From positions 114,781-178,780 of the forward strand of contig DIGE01000019.1 of NCBI GenBank assembly GCA_002419465.1: 64,000 nucleotides of DNA, read 5' to 3'. Both the position numbers and the translations under genes were made by a program. This DNA is from Geobacter sp. UBA5730 (lineage in GTDB: Bacteria > Desulfobacterota > Desulfuromonadia > Geobacterales > Pseudopelobacteraceae). Of this stretch, positions 8,326-15,814 are shown one piece after another. A model generated the notes under the pieces. It did not search any database. It was not told where the DNA came from and saw only the letters and a list, made by a program, of their open reading frames with translations. The number at the start of each line of letters is the position of its first letter. Positions within the stretch are counted from its first letter, which is position 1.

Positions 8326-9850
8326 TGTCCCCTCCTGCATTTATTTGTGGTTCCAGATTATTCAAGTGTTTTTTCAATGCCAGTTTTGCAACAGCTAGTG
8401 TCTTGATCAACTGTGGATCGTTTAGATAAGGTCGCGTCGCCTCGGCAAAAAGATCGGCAACCACTTCCTTTAGGGAAGTCCGCATCCTCGCTAATTCCGG
8501 AGCCGGATCGGCAAAATCTATCCTCGCCAAAGTATCTTCAATAGTCGGCTCGGAGCGCCGGTAGAATTGGGCTTCCGCAGCTTGATTGATTTTCACGCCT
8601 GCGCCTTTCACTGTTTTATCGCTCTTGATGCCGCCAACGAACACTGAAATCCCTTTGTAAAGTGCCTCCCGATAGCCTCGCCCCAGTGTTACCAGTTCAC
8701 CGATAACTCCCGAATGCTTGTCCCACCCATGATTCAAGGTAAATACTTCATGGCGTCGTTCAAGAACCGATGCCTGATTGTTTCGATACCCACCAATCAA
8801 AAGATGGAACTTCTGCAGTTGTGCTGGAAGAATCTTTCGCGCTTGCATAATGACCGCAGCCGGTTGTTGACCACCGGTATTAGTATTATCAATCTGCTGC
8901 TGAACTATAAACCGACTTAGCTGTGTCCAGGCAGGCGCCGAGGTCGTAAAGGAAGCAAACTTTTCTTCAATCTCACCTTTCTTGCTGGTCATAATGCGGG
9001 GTGAATGGGGATGAGGCCAAGTCCCGGAAACCGTGTAACTGAACTTTGCCTTATTGAATGCGACGTATGCTTTGTCAGTATGGCAGCCGCAGCATGAACA
9101 TGTCTCTGCCGCCACCGGCGGCAGTAACTCAATATGCGCCGGTTGCCATAACAAACCACGGACAACGCCTATTCTCTGTACAGGAATTGTTTCGCCGGCT
9201 TTCAGCGGTTCTATCCAGGTAGGTTTTTGTTGTGCGGTATCCCTATGCCAAGGGAAATTCGAAACCAGCTCTTCGTCATGCAACAGATTGAGCCAGACAG
9301 TCCGCCGCAAATGATCACCTTGAGCCAATGTTGTAATAGGTGCGCTACCACGCAATCCGGCCTTGAAACCACCACCAAAGCTCGGTGCGCATGATGCCTG
9401 GTTAAACAGGACAATCGCCGCGCAACCACCACACAAACCATCTGCCAATCCGGCCTGATTCACAAAACAACTGTTGGTCGCGCCCGTCACCCCGGCCAAC
9501 AGCTTATCCATCGGTGTCGGTTTATCTGCCTTCACCCCGCGAACCTGCATGAATGGCTGTTTCGGATGATCAACGCAAAACCAGTCGGCAAAACTTCGAA
9601 TACTTGATTCGTACTCTTCGACCGTAATCGGCCTGGCAATACGGGTCATTAACTCCTTGCCGTCTTTCGGTGTAAATATGGCCTGGGTGATGCAGATCAA
9701 CAACTGCATCGCCGCAAGCTCCATGTCATCTCGTGGCAGGCATAGCACCCACGCCCCATCCCCGCACAGCAGTTCGCGCAGAGAGATTTTGACCGCTCCG
9801 CCGCTCTCCAGCGGTCGGACCGGTATCCACTGATCAATAAGAAGATTCAT
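8303..9850 (-). CDS. casA: Cse1 (CasA/Cas8e), Cascade large subunit
   Basis: 515-residue large subunit that reads the PAM and recruits Cas3 once a full R-loop forms. The start MNLLIDQWIPVRPLESG is typical of Cse1, and the central ATNSCFVNQAGLADGLCGGC region resembles the conserved loop region of the family. Its ATG overlaps the cas3 stop (ATGA) and has a GGAGAGAG ribosome site. Length matches known Cse1 proteins (about 500 residues). Confidence 0.95.
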   Translation of the reverse strand: MNLLIDQWIPVRPLESGGAVKISLRELLCGDGAWVLCLPRDDMELAAMQLLICITQAIFTPKDGKELMTRIARPITVEEYESSIRSFADWFCVDHPKQPFMQVRGVKADKPTPMDKLLAGVTGATNSCFVNQAGLADGLCGGCAAIVLFNQASCAPSFGGGFKAGLRGSAPITTLAQGDHLRRTVWLNLLHDEELVSNFPWHRDTAQQKPTWIEPLKAGETIPVQRIGVVRGLLWQPAHIELLPPVAAETCSCCGCHTDKAYVAFNKAKFSYTVSGTWPHPHSPRIMTSKKGEIEEKFASFTTSAPAWTQLSRFIVQQQIDNTNTGGQQPAAVIMQARKILPAQLQKFHLLIGGYRNNQASVLERRHEVFTLNHGWDKHSGVIGELVTLGRGYREALYKGISVFVGGIKSDKTVKGAGVKINQAAEAQFYRRSEPTIEDTLARIDFADPAPELARMRTSLKEVVADLFAEATRPYLNDPQLIKTLAVAKLALKKHLNNLEPQINAGGDNGTAEIP

Positions 9851-12492
9851 TTTTCTCTCTCCAGTCCCATGTCCTTGTGATAGCGAAAAGTCACCCCTTT
9901 AGACACTCCCCGGTAACCTTCCCCCTCCCGCTGCATCTCAATCCAGAACCTCCCTTCAACAGGATTTCCAAAATCGTACTGCCATGATTTCGGAACACCG
10001 ACACTATTCAAAGACAATGCTTCAAGTTGCCTGAGTTCATCCAGCGTCTCGAAAACTGTTCCATCCATTAGCATCCGCCCCTGTGCCGTATTACAGAACG
10101 GCACAATTGAAAGATTCATGTCTCCGTCCCTCGTGACAGCAAGAACCTTGTCATCGGTGTCAATAAACGGATTTATAGCCGAATCAACCATGTACCGTGC
10201 CTTGTACCGCTTAATCTCTTCAATTTCGCATTTAAATTTCTCGTAACCTTCGGTCACTGACAACGGTTCATCTCCCCATACGTCATCCTGATATACCAAC
10301 TCGATCCAGTCACGATACGCCTTGGGAAAAACAATCATCCCCTCCGGAGCGACAACCAGTTTTTCAGCTGTGCGCCAAAGAACTCGGGTATTGGCATAGA
10401 TAACCCCGTGTAAGCCAAAATCATCCCCTTCGGGCAACAACACCGTACAAAGCGGCTCTGTAAAACCTGCCGGGCGCTTGCCCGGTCGATGATGTCGGTG
10501 CAATCGCCCCATCCGCTGGAACAGTAGGTCCACTGGGCAAAGCTGGGTGATGATCCAGTCAAAATCAATATCCAGCGACTGCTCAACAACTTGTGTCGCC
10601 ACCAGGATTCTTCCGCACTTACGATCTCCGCCTAAGCCAAAACGGTCAATGACCTCCAGCTCTTTTTCCTGACGATGGCTATAGCAATAGCGAGCATGAA
10701 ACAGATCTACCGGCAAACCAGTCATACTCCGCAATATGCGGACAAGCCCTTGCGCCACGTTCACGAGATTGCAGACAATTGCCACCTGCGCCCCAGCCTC
10801 GGCAGCGGTAACAATCCGGCGGAGCAAGAATTCATCAGGGAGTAGCCTGTCGATACGGATTGGCTCCACTTTGACCGTTACGTTTTTCGGCAACTGCCCA
10901 GGGTCAAGCTCATGAAACAGTGGCTCTGCTCCGTTAGTCCAGGTAATCAGCGGATATGGCGTCTTCTCCTTGTATTGTTCTCCGAGTTTTGCCCCCCAAG
11001 CAGAGCAAAGTTGCCTACGCTGACACTCTGGCAGGGTTGCCGACAGGAGGATTGCCGAGCCTCCCGAGGCTTTCTGCTGCCGCAGAACCTCTTCCAGCAA
11101 GCCATACATGTAAGCGTCATAGGCATGGACCTCATCGACAATCAGTACGCTTCGCCCAACCCCGAAGCCGCGTATAAAGCGGTGTTTCACCGGTAACACC
11201 GACACCAGCACCTGATCCACAGTGCAGACACCAATTTGCCCGAGAAAGACCCGCTTGCGGCTTTCCGCCAGCCACTGGCTGCACTGTACCCAACCATCCT
11301 CTTGGGAGTCATACCCATCGATTGCGCTATGTTTTATTTTTGTAAAGGCATCATTGAAACGGGCTAAACCGTGGGCCAGCAAAAGATTCGGCTTATCTAC
11401 GAACAGAAGAGGCGTGATTCTTTCCAAGCGTCCAAGCATGGCATTTGCCGTGGCCTGCGTTGGCAGGGCAAAAACAATAGAATCGGCGAGTCCTGCATCG
11501 ACAAACCGCCAAGCATAGGCCAGTGCAGTTTCAGTTTTACCGCTACCGGTGGGAGCTTCCACCAGCGTAAGGCCTGTACTCAGAGGTAATTCATCCACTA
11601 GCGTTTGCAGTGACCGTGGTTTGTCCTCTGTGCCTAATAACGCGCTGACTCCTGCATAGGACTTGGGTTGTCCAATGACACCGGCAAGCTGCAATATCCT
11701 TTGTGCATCAGCAGTAAAGTGCTCCTCGAAATATGCCTGTAGATCCCGCTCTGCCCCGCAATAACAGAAGTTTTCACTATCGCAACGGGAACCAAGCCAG
11801 TCGGCAACAGAACAAAAACCGGCCATGAGCGGCGAAAAGACCGGTGGAGAGTCGGTCAAGGTAAGCCCGACAGGTCTGAGGAATAAAGATTCTACCGCTT
11901 GCAGCCATTCACGCCGGGCCGAGCGGTCAAAATCTGCCAAGCGCTTGTCGCATATTAAGGGTAAGGAAGTTTCTGCAACATAATCGGCAGACCTGATGTG
12001 ACCGTGATGACCGGTTACTGCTTCAATCCACGGTCTCCACAAATCCCATTTATTTGAAGGGGGTTCCATCTGGTCAAGGAAATCCCAACCAACATTTTGC
12101 TGCGAAATCGTGCCACTAAGCTTTGCAGCATGATCCTGTATGAACCAGGAAAGGCCGCCTTCACCATGGTAATAGCTCTTACATATTTGAATACTTGGAA
12201 GTGATTCGTATGTATTCGCATCCTGATAGAGTAATCTCCAAAGTGGCATCACCCGTAATTGAAAACGCACATCAAACTTTCCGTAATCATGCAAAGAAAT
12301 GAAGAACAAAACCCACGCCCGGAGCTGCTCTTCAGGCAAGTCTCTATGCAGTTTGAAGCCATGGCGAATTGCCGGGCTGACATCCCACCACGCTGCCGCC
12401 ACCGCCGCCACATCCAAACAGTGATAGGGCAGTAGGTGATACCGTAGCCCATCCTTTTCGACTTTGCCCCAATAACGGTAATAGTCGTGCAC
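9847..12492 (-). CDS. cas3: Cas3, HD nuclease-helicase
   Basis: 881-residue nuclease-helicase that degrades DNA after Cascade recognises a target. Visible motifs: HD nuclease H24 and H68-D69 (SLHDYGKFD) with the later TGHHG; Walker A EAPTGSGKT (about 312-320); DEVH box (about 453-456) in LIVDEVHAYD; and helicase motif VI in FQRMGRLHRHH. It starts at a GTG with GGGAG upstream and is the first large gene of the cas operon. A small hydrophobic ORF ends 12 nt before it, and its promoter region contains the predicted target of the crRNA-like RNA. Confidence 0.96.
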   Translation of the reverse strand: MHDYYRYWGKVEKDGLRYHLLPYHCLDVAAVAAAWWDVSPAIRHGFKLHRDLPEEQLRAWVLFFISLHDYGKFDVRFQLRVMPLWRLLYQDANTYESLPSIQICKSYYHGEGGLSWFIQDHAAKLSGTISQQNVGWDFLDQMEPPSNKWDLWRPWIEAVTGHHGHIRSADYVAETSLPLICDKRLADFDRSARREWLQAVESLFLRPVGLTLTDSPPVFSPLMAGFCSVADWLGSRCDSENFCYCGAERDLQAYFEEHFTADAQRILQLAGVIGQPKSYAGVSALLGTEDKPRSLQTLVDELPLSTGLTLVEAPTGSGKTETALAYAWRFVDAGLADSIVFALPTQATANAMLGRLERITPLLFVDKPNLLLAHGLARFNDAFTKIKHSAIDGYDSQEDGWVQCSQWLAESRKRVFLGQIGVCTVDQVLVSVLPVKHRFIRGFGVGRSVLIVDEVHAYDAYMYGLLEEVLRQQKASGGSAILLSATLPECQRRQLCSAWGAKLGEQYKEKTPYPLITWTNGAEPLFHELDPGQLPKNVTVKVEPIRIDRLLPDEFLLRRIVTAAEAGAQVAIVCNLVNVAQGLVRILRSMTGLPVDLFHARYCYSHRQEKELEVIDRFGLGGDRKCGRILVATQVVEQSLDIDFDWIITQLCPVDLLFQRMGRLHRHHRPGKRPAGFTEPLCTVLLPEGDDFGLHGVIYANTRVLWRTAEKLVVAPEGMIVFPKAYRDWIELVYQDDVWGDEPLSVTEGYEKFKCEIEEIKRYKARYMVDSAINPFIDTDDKVLAVTRDGDMNLSIVPFCNTAQGRMLMDGTVFETLDELRQLEALSLNSVGVPKSWQYDFGNPVEGRFWIEMQREGEGYRGVSKGVTFRYHKDMGLEREK

Positions 12493-12504
12493 CCCTGCTC
12501 CCTT

Positions 12505-12621
12505 CTACTTTTTCCAGACAACACCTACAAGCGCCACAAGCAGTGCAAACGTCTCAAGAGGGTTTTTACTTGACACGTTAATTACAAGCACAAGAGCGGC
12601 CAAGGCCAAAATACTCAACAC
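12505..12621 (-). CDS. 38-residue hydrophobic peptide in the cas3 leader
   Basis: This short ORF lies between the probable cas promoter and cas3. From the GTG at 12621 (GGAGAGAG ribosome site, good spacing) it reads VLSILALAALVLVINV, SSKNPLE, TFALLVALVGVVWKK: two hydrophobic segments around a short polar hinge and a lysine end. An in-frame ATG at 12645 would give 46 residues but has no ribosome site. It ends 12 nt upstream of cas3. I do not recognise a family. It could be a membrane-active toxin repressed by Cascade (CreT-like), a regulatory leader peptide, or chance. Support is positional and compositional only. Confidence 0.5.
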   Translation of the reverse strand: MLSILALAALVLVINVSSKNPLETFALLVALVGVVWKK

Positions 12622-12665
12622 GGTATTCTCTCTCCATGGGCACATAGGGAGAGGGTACCACTAAA

Positions 12666-12693
12666 AATATACATTTCAACAAGTGTTCAAGGT
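12666..12693 (-). promoter_or_regulatory. Candidate promoter of the cas3 operon
   Basis: On the minus strand TATATT (12666-12671) lies 16 bases downstream of a weak -35, ACCTTG (12688-12693). Transcription would start near 12659, about 38 nt before the peptide start codon. The -35 falls inside the predicted binding site of the crRNA-like RNA, so a bound Cascade would block it. The -10 is good and the -35 poor, so the exact promoter is uncertain. Confidence 0.45.
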
Positions 12694-12715
12694 TTTTATT
12701 GAAACCGTACTCAAA
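12681..12715 (+). promoter_or_regulatory. Predicted Cascade operator: AAG PAM and partial protospacer
   Basis: AAG at 12681-12683 is followed by TGTTCAAGGTTTTT (12684-12697). The spacer of the adjacent crRNA-like RNA begins TGTTCCAGGTTTTT, so 13 of 14 bases agree and the one mismatch is at position 6, a base not read by type I-E Cascade. After position 14 the similarity falls to background. The full footprint (32 bases) covers the -35 of the RNA's own promoter (12699-12704) and the -35 of the candidate cas3 promoter. Seed-only pairing with a correct PAM is expected to allow binding without Cas3 cleavage. Confidence 0.8.
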
Positions 12716-12726
12716 TTTGCTATACT
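12699..12726 (+). promoter_or_regulatory. Sigma70-like promoter of the crRNA-like RNA
   Basis: TTGAAA (12699-12704) and TATACT (12721-12726) are separated by 16 bases, a strong consensus match. Transcription would start at about 12733, directly in front of the first degenerate repeat. The -35 box lies inside the protospacer that the encoded RNA matches, which predicts negative autoregulation. Confidence 0.8.
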
Positions 12727-12732
12727 ACCTCT

Positions 12733-12853
12733 CACGTTCCCTTTGCTGAGGGATGGACCGTGTTCCAGGTTTTTGAGCAAGCTGGTTATCTCTTGTTCCC
12801 CGCAAACGCGGGGATGAGCGAACCGGGCGAGCAATCGCCCGGTTCGCTTTTTT
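12733..12853 (+). ncRNA. crRNA-like small RNA (single-spacer mini-CRISPR, CreR/CreA-like)
   Basis: Reading from the predicted start: degenerate repeat 1 (12736-12760) with GTTCCC, eight other bases, GGG and the handle ATGGACCG (the array handle is ATGAACCG); a spacer of exactly 32 nt (12761-12792); then repeat 2 (12793-12821), 22 of 29 bases identical to either array repeat, with the CCCCGC/GCGGGG stem intact around an AAAC loop; then an intrinsic terminator. Cas6e cutting after the second hairpin would give a normal-length I-E crRNA. Repeat 1 keeps only a weak TCCCT/AGGGA stem, but its transcript begins there. The spacer seed matches the cas3-side promoter region with an AAG PAM. Known relatives are the crRNA-like regulators CreA (toxin repression) and CreR (cas autorepression). 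A decayed array is the alternative, but does not explain the promoter, terminator and seed match. Confidence 0.85.
12818..12853 (+). terminator. Intrinsic terminator of the crRNA-like RNA
   Basis: GCGAACCGGGCGA (12818-12830) pairs perfectly with TCGCCCGGTTCGC (12835-12847) around a GCAA tetraloop, followed by six T (12848-12853). It overlaps the last bases of the second repeat. No T-run follows on the other strand, so it should not stop the convergent minus-strand genes. Confidence 0.95.
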
Positions 12854-12862
12854 CCCTCCACC

Positions 12863-13123
12863 CTACCCAAATACCAACCAACACAAAAACAGTACCAACC
12901 CCACAAGAAAGGCCAGACTTGCCAGACAGCCCAGGCACCCAAGACAGCCACCCGGTTCATCTCCACCGCCTACAACAGACAGGGACTGTTCCTCTTGTTG
13001 TTCGCCATGTACCGCCTGTTCCAATTCTGCAAGTCGTCGGACGTTTTCCCGTGCCTCCTGAGAATTTCGGTTAAGTCGGTCCCACGCATACAGGCCACCA
13101 AGAATCAACCACGGATTAGCCAT
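12863..13123 (-). CDS. Small membrane protein with cysteine-rich C-terminus
   Basis: 86-residue protein: an N-terminal hydrophobic stretch (NPWLILGGLYAWDRL), a charged helical middle likely to form a coiled coil (about residues 18-48), then GGCLGCLGCLASLAF leading into a C-terminal membrane helix. An AGGAG site 5 nt before the ATG supports the start. It lies 12 nt downstream of the DnaQ-like exonuclease gene and is probably co-transcribed with it, running convergently toward the crRNA-like RNA. I do not recognise a family; the three GCL-type repeats might bind metal or be lipid-modified, but nothing shows this. Confidence 0.7.
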   Translation of the reverse strand: MANPWLILGGLYAWDRLNRNSQEARENVRRLAELEQAVHGEQQEEQSLSVVGGGDEPGGCLGCLGCLASLAFLVGLVLFLCWLVFG

Positions 13124-13135
13124 ATAATCTCCTGT

Positions 13136-13651
13136 TCAACCTCTCACCCCTCCCAGCTCCATCCAAACTCGCGCTGCCATCCGGGCATCATCCAGCGCCC
13201 GGTGGCGTTGTACATCTTCCGGTAGCCCACCAAACAGATGCCGATAAACGGTTTCCAGGCGGTGGTCGAACAGACGAGGCAGTTTCCTGCGGCAAAGCTG
13301 TAGGGTGCAGTGCCACGGGTTGGCATACGGCATTCCCAGCAGGTGCAGTTCATACTGTACAAAAGCACGATCAAAGGGAGCGTTATGAGCCACCAGTGGA
13401 CTATCGCCCACAAACTCGACAAATCCGGGCCAGACGTTTTCCGGGGTTGGCTTATCTGTCAGCATATGTTGGGAGATGCCATGTACCCGAAAGGCGCCGT
13501 AGTTGATCACTGCACCTGTGTTAATCAGGGTTGCCAGTTCAGCCACAACCTGCCCATTCTCCACGGCAACGGCACCGATTTCAATCACGCGACCGCCGTT
13601 TTTGACCGACAGCCCGGTGGTTTCTGTATCTACGACTACAATTCTATGCAT
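13136..13651 (-). CDS. DnaQ-like 3'-5' exonuclease (DEDDh)
   Basis: 171-residue stand-alone exonuclease of the DnaQ/epsilon superfamily. All active-site elements are present: D8 and E10 in VDTETTG, D94 in AHNAPFD, and H150 with D155 in HRALDDA, which makes it the DEDDh type. No polymerase or helicase domain is attached. It is transcribed away from trpC and followed by a small membrane protein gene. In E. coli and in Cas2-DnaQ fusions, enzymes of this family trim prespacers to length for type I-E adaptation, so its place beside this locus is suggestive, but general DNA repair is equally possible. Confidence 0.9.
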   Translation of the reverse strand: MHRIVVVDTETTGLSVKNGGRVIEIGAVAVENGQVVAELATLINTGAVINYGAFRVHGISQHMLTDKPTPENVWPGFVEFVGDSPLVAHNAPFDRAFVQYELHLLGMPYANPWHCTLQLCRRKLPRLFDHRLETVYRHLFGGLPEDVQRHRALDDARMAARVWMELGGVRG

Positions 13652-13709
13652 TGTTACACCTTACCATACGGCTCTGACCGAATATGTCGCATACAAACCA
13701 AATAGACAC

Positions 13710-13744
13710 AAAAAAGCCTGCCGACACACTGTCGACAGGCTTTC
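13710..13744 (-). terminator. Terminator after trpC
   Basis: On the minus strand AAAGCCTGTCGACA pairs with TGTCGGCAGGCTTT (one mismatch) and runs into a T-tract. It lies 26 nt after the trpC stop and separates it from the exonuclease gene. Confidence 0.85.
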
Positions 13745-13769
13745 GTTGTAAATCATACTGCTGCATCCC

Positions 13770-14567
13770 CTACCCCAGCAATTCCTGAAGCTTGGCCCCG
13801 ATATCCGTTTCCCGCATCATGGCTTCACCGATCAAAAAGGCTGCAGCGCCATCGGCCTGTAGCCGTTCGATATCAGCCCGGCTGCTGATCCCGCTTTCCG
13901 ACACCAGCAGACGTTCTGCCGGCAGCATCTTCGCCAGGCGGGCGGTGGTGCCCAGATCAGTGACAAAGGTGCGCAGGTTACGATTATTAACCCCGATCAG
14001 GCCGATGTCAGTGCCGCAGGCAACCTCCATCTCCCCCTCGTCATGCACCTCCAGTAGAACATCAAGGTGCAGCTGACGGGCCAGACCGGCCAGATCAGTA
14101 ATCTGCTGCGGCTCGAGCATGGCGGCGATCAACAAAATGGCGTCGGCACCGGCGGCACGGGCCTCGTAGACCTGAAACGGATCAAAGATAAAATCCTTGC
14201 GCAGGAGCGGCAGGCCGACCTGTTCACGGATCAAGGCCAGATAGCGCAATGAGCCCATAAAGAATTTTTCTTCGGTCAGCACGGACAGGCAGGTGGCGCC
14301 GTTATTCTGGTAGATCTCGGCGATCTCCAGCGGATCAAAGTCCTCGCGGATCAGACCCTTGCTGGGAGAGCCCTTCTTGACCTCGGCGATTACGGCGGTC
14401 CAACCGGTGGCAACGGCCTCACGCAGGTGCCGTTCAAAACCGCGCACGGTATCTTCGAGGTCGGAGATACGGCCTGCCAGCTCCTGAATGGTGGTCTGGC
14501 GTTTGGCAGCAGCCACTTCTTCCCGTTTATGGGCCAGGATTGTCTTTAAAATATCTGGAGTTGTCAT
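13770..14567 (-). CDS. trpC: Indole-3-glycerol phosphate synthase
   Basis: 265-residue TIM-barrel enzyme that closes carboxyphenylamino-deoxyribulose phosphate to indole-3-glycerol phosphate in tryptophan synthesis. Diagnostic segments: ILAHKREEVAAAK at the N-terminus, VIAEVKKGSPSKGLI with the catalytic lysine, LRKDFIFDPFQVYEA, GVNNRNLRTF, and LVSESGISSRADIERL. Length is normal and there is no fusion to trpF. It ends a minus-strand run from trpD with a membrane-protein gene between, followed by a clear terminator. Confidence 0.97.
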   Translation of the reverse strand: MTTPDILKTILAHKREEVAAAKRQTTIQELAGRISDLEDTVRGFERHLREAVATGWTAVIAEVKKGSPSKGLIREDFDPLEIAEIYQNNGATCLSVLTEEKFFMGSLRYLALIREQVGLPLLRKDFIFDPFQVYEARAAGADAILLIAAMLEPQQITDLAGLARQLHLDVLLEVHDEGEMEVACGTDIGLIGVNNRNLRTFVTDLGTTARLAKMLPAERLLVSESGISSRADIERLQADGAAAFLIGEAMMRETDIGAKLQELLG

Positions 14568-14614
14568 CAGTGATGTCTTTCAGGTTGTAGTAGCACGAAA
14601 GGCTGAAACCTAAC

Positions 14615-15796
14615 TTAGACCGGTGTGCCCAGCATCTTCTTGTTCAGACGGAAGATCAAAAGCAGGGTCTTGAACTGCACATAGACAAACGGCGCCAGGA
14701 TGATGAAATATGCCACGGAGAACTGCTGCAGCACATCATTCAACACCAGTCCCAGGTGTACAAAGAAGAAGCCGTAGACCATAAAAGCCACGCCGGGGCA
14801 GACCATGGCGTAACTGCCGACGCTGCGAGTCGGGCCGTAGATATATTCAGCAAAGTAGTCCAGTTTTTTAAGTGTGTAATAGCCGAGCAGGCCGAACATC
14901 AGTTGTAGGGAGATCACTGCCGAGGTAAGTAGAAAAAGCCATGAGCGCGAAACTGCCTCAGTATGGTCAAAGTTATGGGCAAAGCCGAAGGTGTAACGGA
15001 CAAAAGTGATGCCCAGCAAGGTCAGGATCGGGATCATGATCCAGAGACTGACGCTGGCCTCGCGCGAGATCCCCTGCTCAAGGATGGATTTGAAGCCGAG
15101 AGTGCCTTTGAGAACAATCAGTAAAATTGAAATGGAGCTGAAAAATACCGAAAAAAAGATGCCGATGGCCGACACTTCCTTGTGATGGCTCATGGCTCCG
15201 GGAGCCGCAAGACCGACGGCAATCATGCTGAAGGCAAAAATGGCCATCATCTGGCTCAGGTTGTTGTTGTTGACAAAATCGAAGCTCTTGGAGGTGATGA
15301 TCCGGGTGGCATAGGCGAGAAAGAGTTTAAGGGCGTAGATGCCGACCAGCAGGAATCCAAGCAGGGCAAAGGGGAACAGATATTCGACAACGTTCCACAG
15401 ACCAGGAACCAGGATCGCCCCCAGGACAAAACAGACGTTGATCGTCATGGCGTAGGTCAGGGGAATGGCCATCAGGCCAACTTCGTTGTTTGAGGTTTTA
15501 AGCTGTTCAAAGGCCTCGGTCTGCTTGAAAAGCCCGTACTCCCGGATGTTCCAGAACAAGAGCCTGAAATGAAGCAGGGCGAGACCGATAATCATTCCCA
15601 GATCCAGTAGTACCAAGACTGACACAAGGTTGTTTTGTGCAATCAGGGGGAAAATGAAATCAGCCGTTGCCATCGGCGTATCGGGGTGCTTTACCATGAA
15701 GAACAGGTAGATGTAAAAAGAAACCGCCATTCCGCCAGCCCCGAGCGCTGCCAGAAAGTAAAGTGGTGAATACTGTTCTTTGAGATCCTTGATCAT
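14615..15796 (-). CDS. Polytopic membrane protein between trpD and trpC
   Basis: 393-residue integral membrane protein with about ten hydrophobic segments and short charged loops; it begins MIKDLKEQYSPLYFLAALG. Conserved-looking polar spots include a double histidine (GAMSHHKEV) and FGFAHNFDHTEAVSR. There is no signal peptide or soluble domain. I cannot assign it a substrate; the fold could be related to TehA/SLAC1-type transporters, but this is a guess. It begins 18 nt after trpD and ends 47 nt before trpC, so it is probably on the same transcript. It is not part of tryptophan synthesis as known elsewhere. Confidence 0.75.
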   Translation of the reverse strand: MIKDLKEQYSPLYFLAALGAGGMAVSFYIYLFFMVKHPDTPMATADFIFPLIAQNNLVSVLVLLDLGMIIGLALLHFRLLFWNIREYGLFKQTEAFEQLKTSNNEVGLMAIPLTYAMTINVCFVLGAILVPGLWNVVEYLFPFALLGFLLVGIYALKLFLAYATRIITSKSFDFVNNNNLSQMMAIFAFSMIAVGLAAPGAMSHHKEVSAIGIFFSVFFSSISILLIVLKGTLGFKSILEQGISREASVSLWIMIPILTLLGITFVRYTFGFAHNFDHTEAVSRSWLFLLTSAVISLQLMFGLLGYYTLKKLDYFAEYIYGPTRSVGSYAMVCPGVAFMVYGFFFVHLGLVLNDVLQQFSVAYFIILAPFVYVQFKTLLLIFRLNKKMLGTPV

Positions 15797-15814
15797 ATCC
15801 CCCCCTCTGACTAA

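Noticed and set aside
12556..12600. GGGTTTTTACTTGACA near 12560 as a second target of the crRNA-like RNA or as a promoter
   Set aside because: Only a T-rich fragment agrees with the spacer and not in the seed register with AAG; TTGACA there has no -10 at a workable distance on the plus strand.
12736..12821. Reading the solitary repeat unit as a type II tracrRNA or as a plain relic of a dead array
   Set aside because: There is no cas9, both repeats keep type I-E features with exact 32-nt spacing, and the unit has its own promoter, terminator and a PAM-flanked seed match nearby; a relic would not be expected to keep these.
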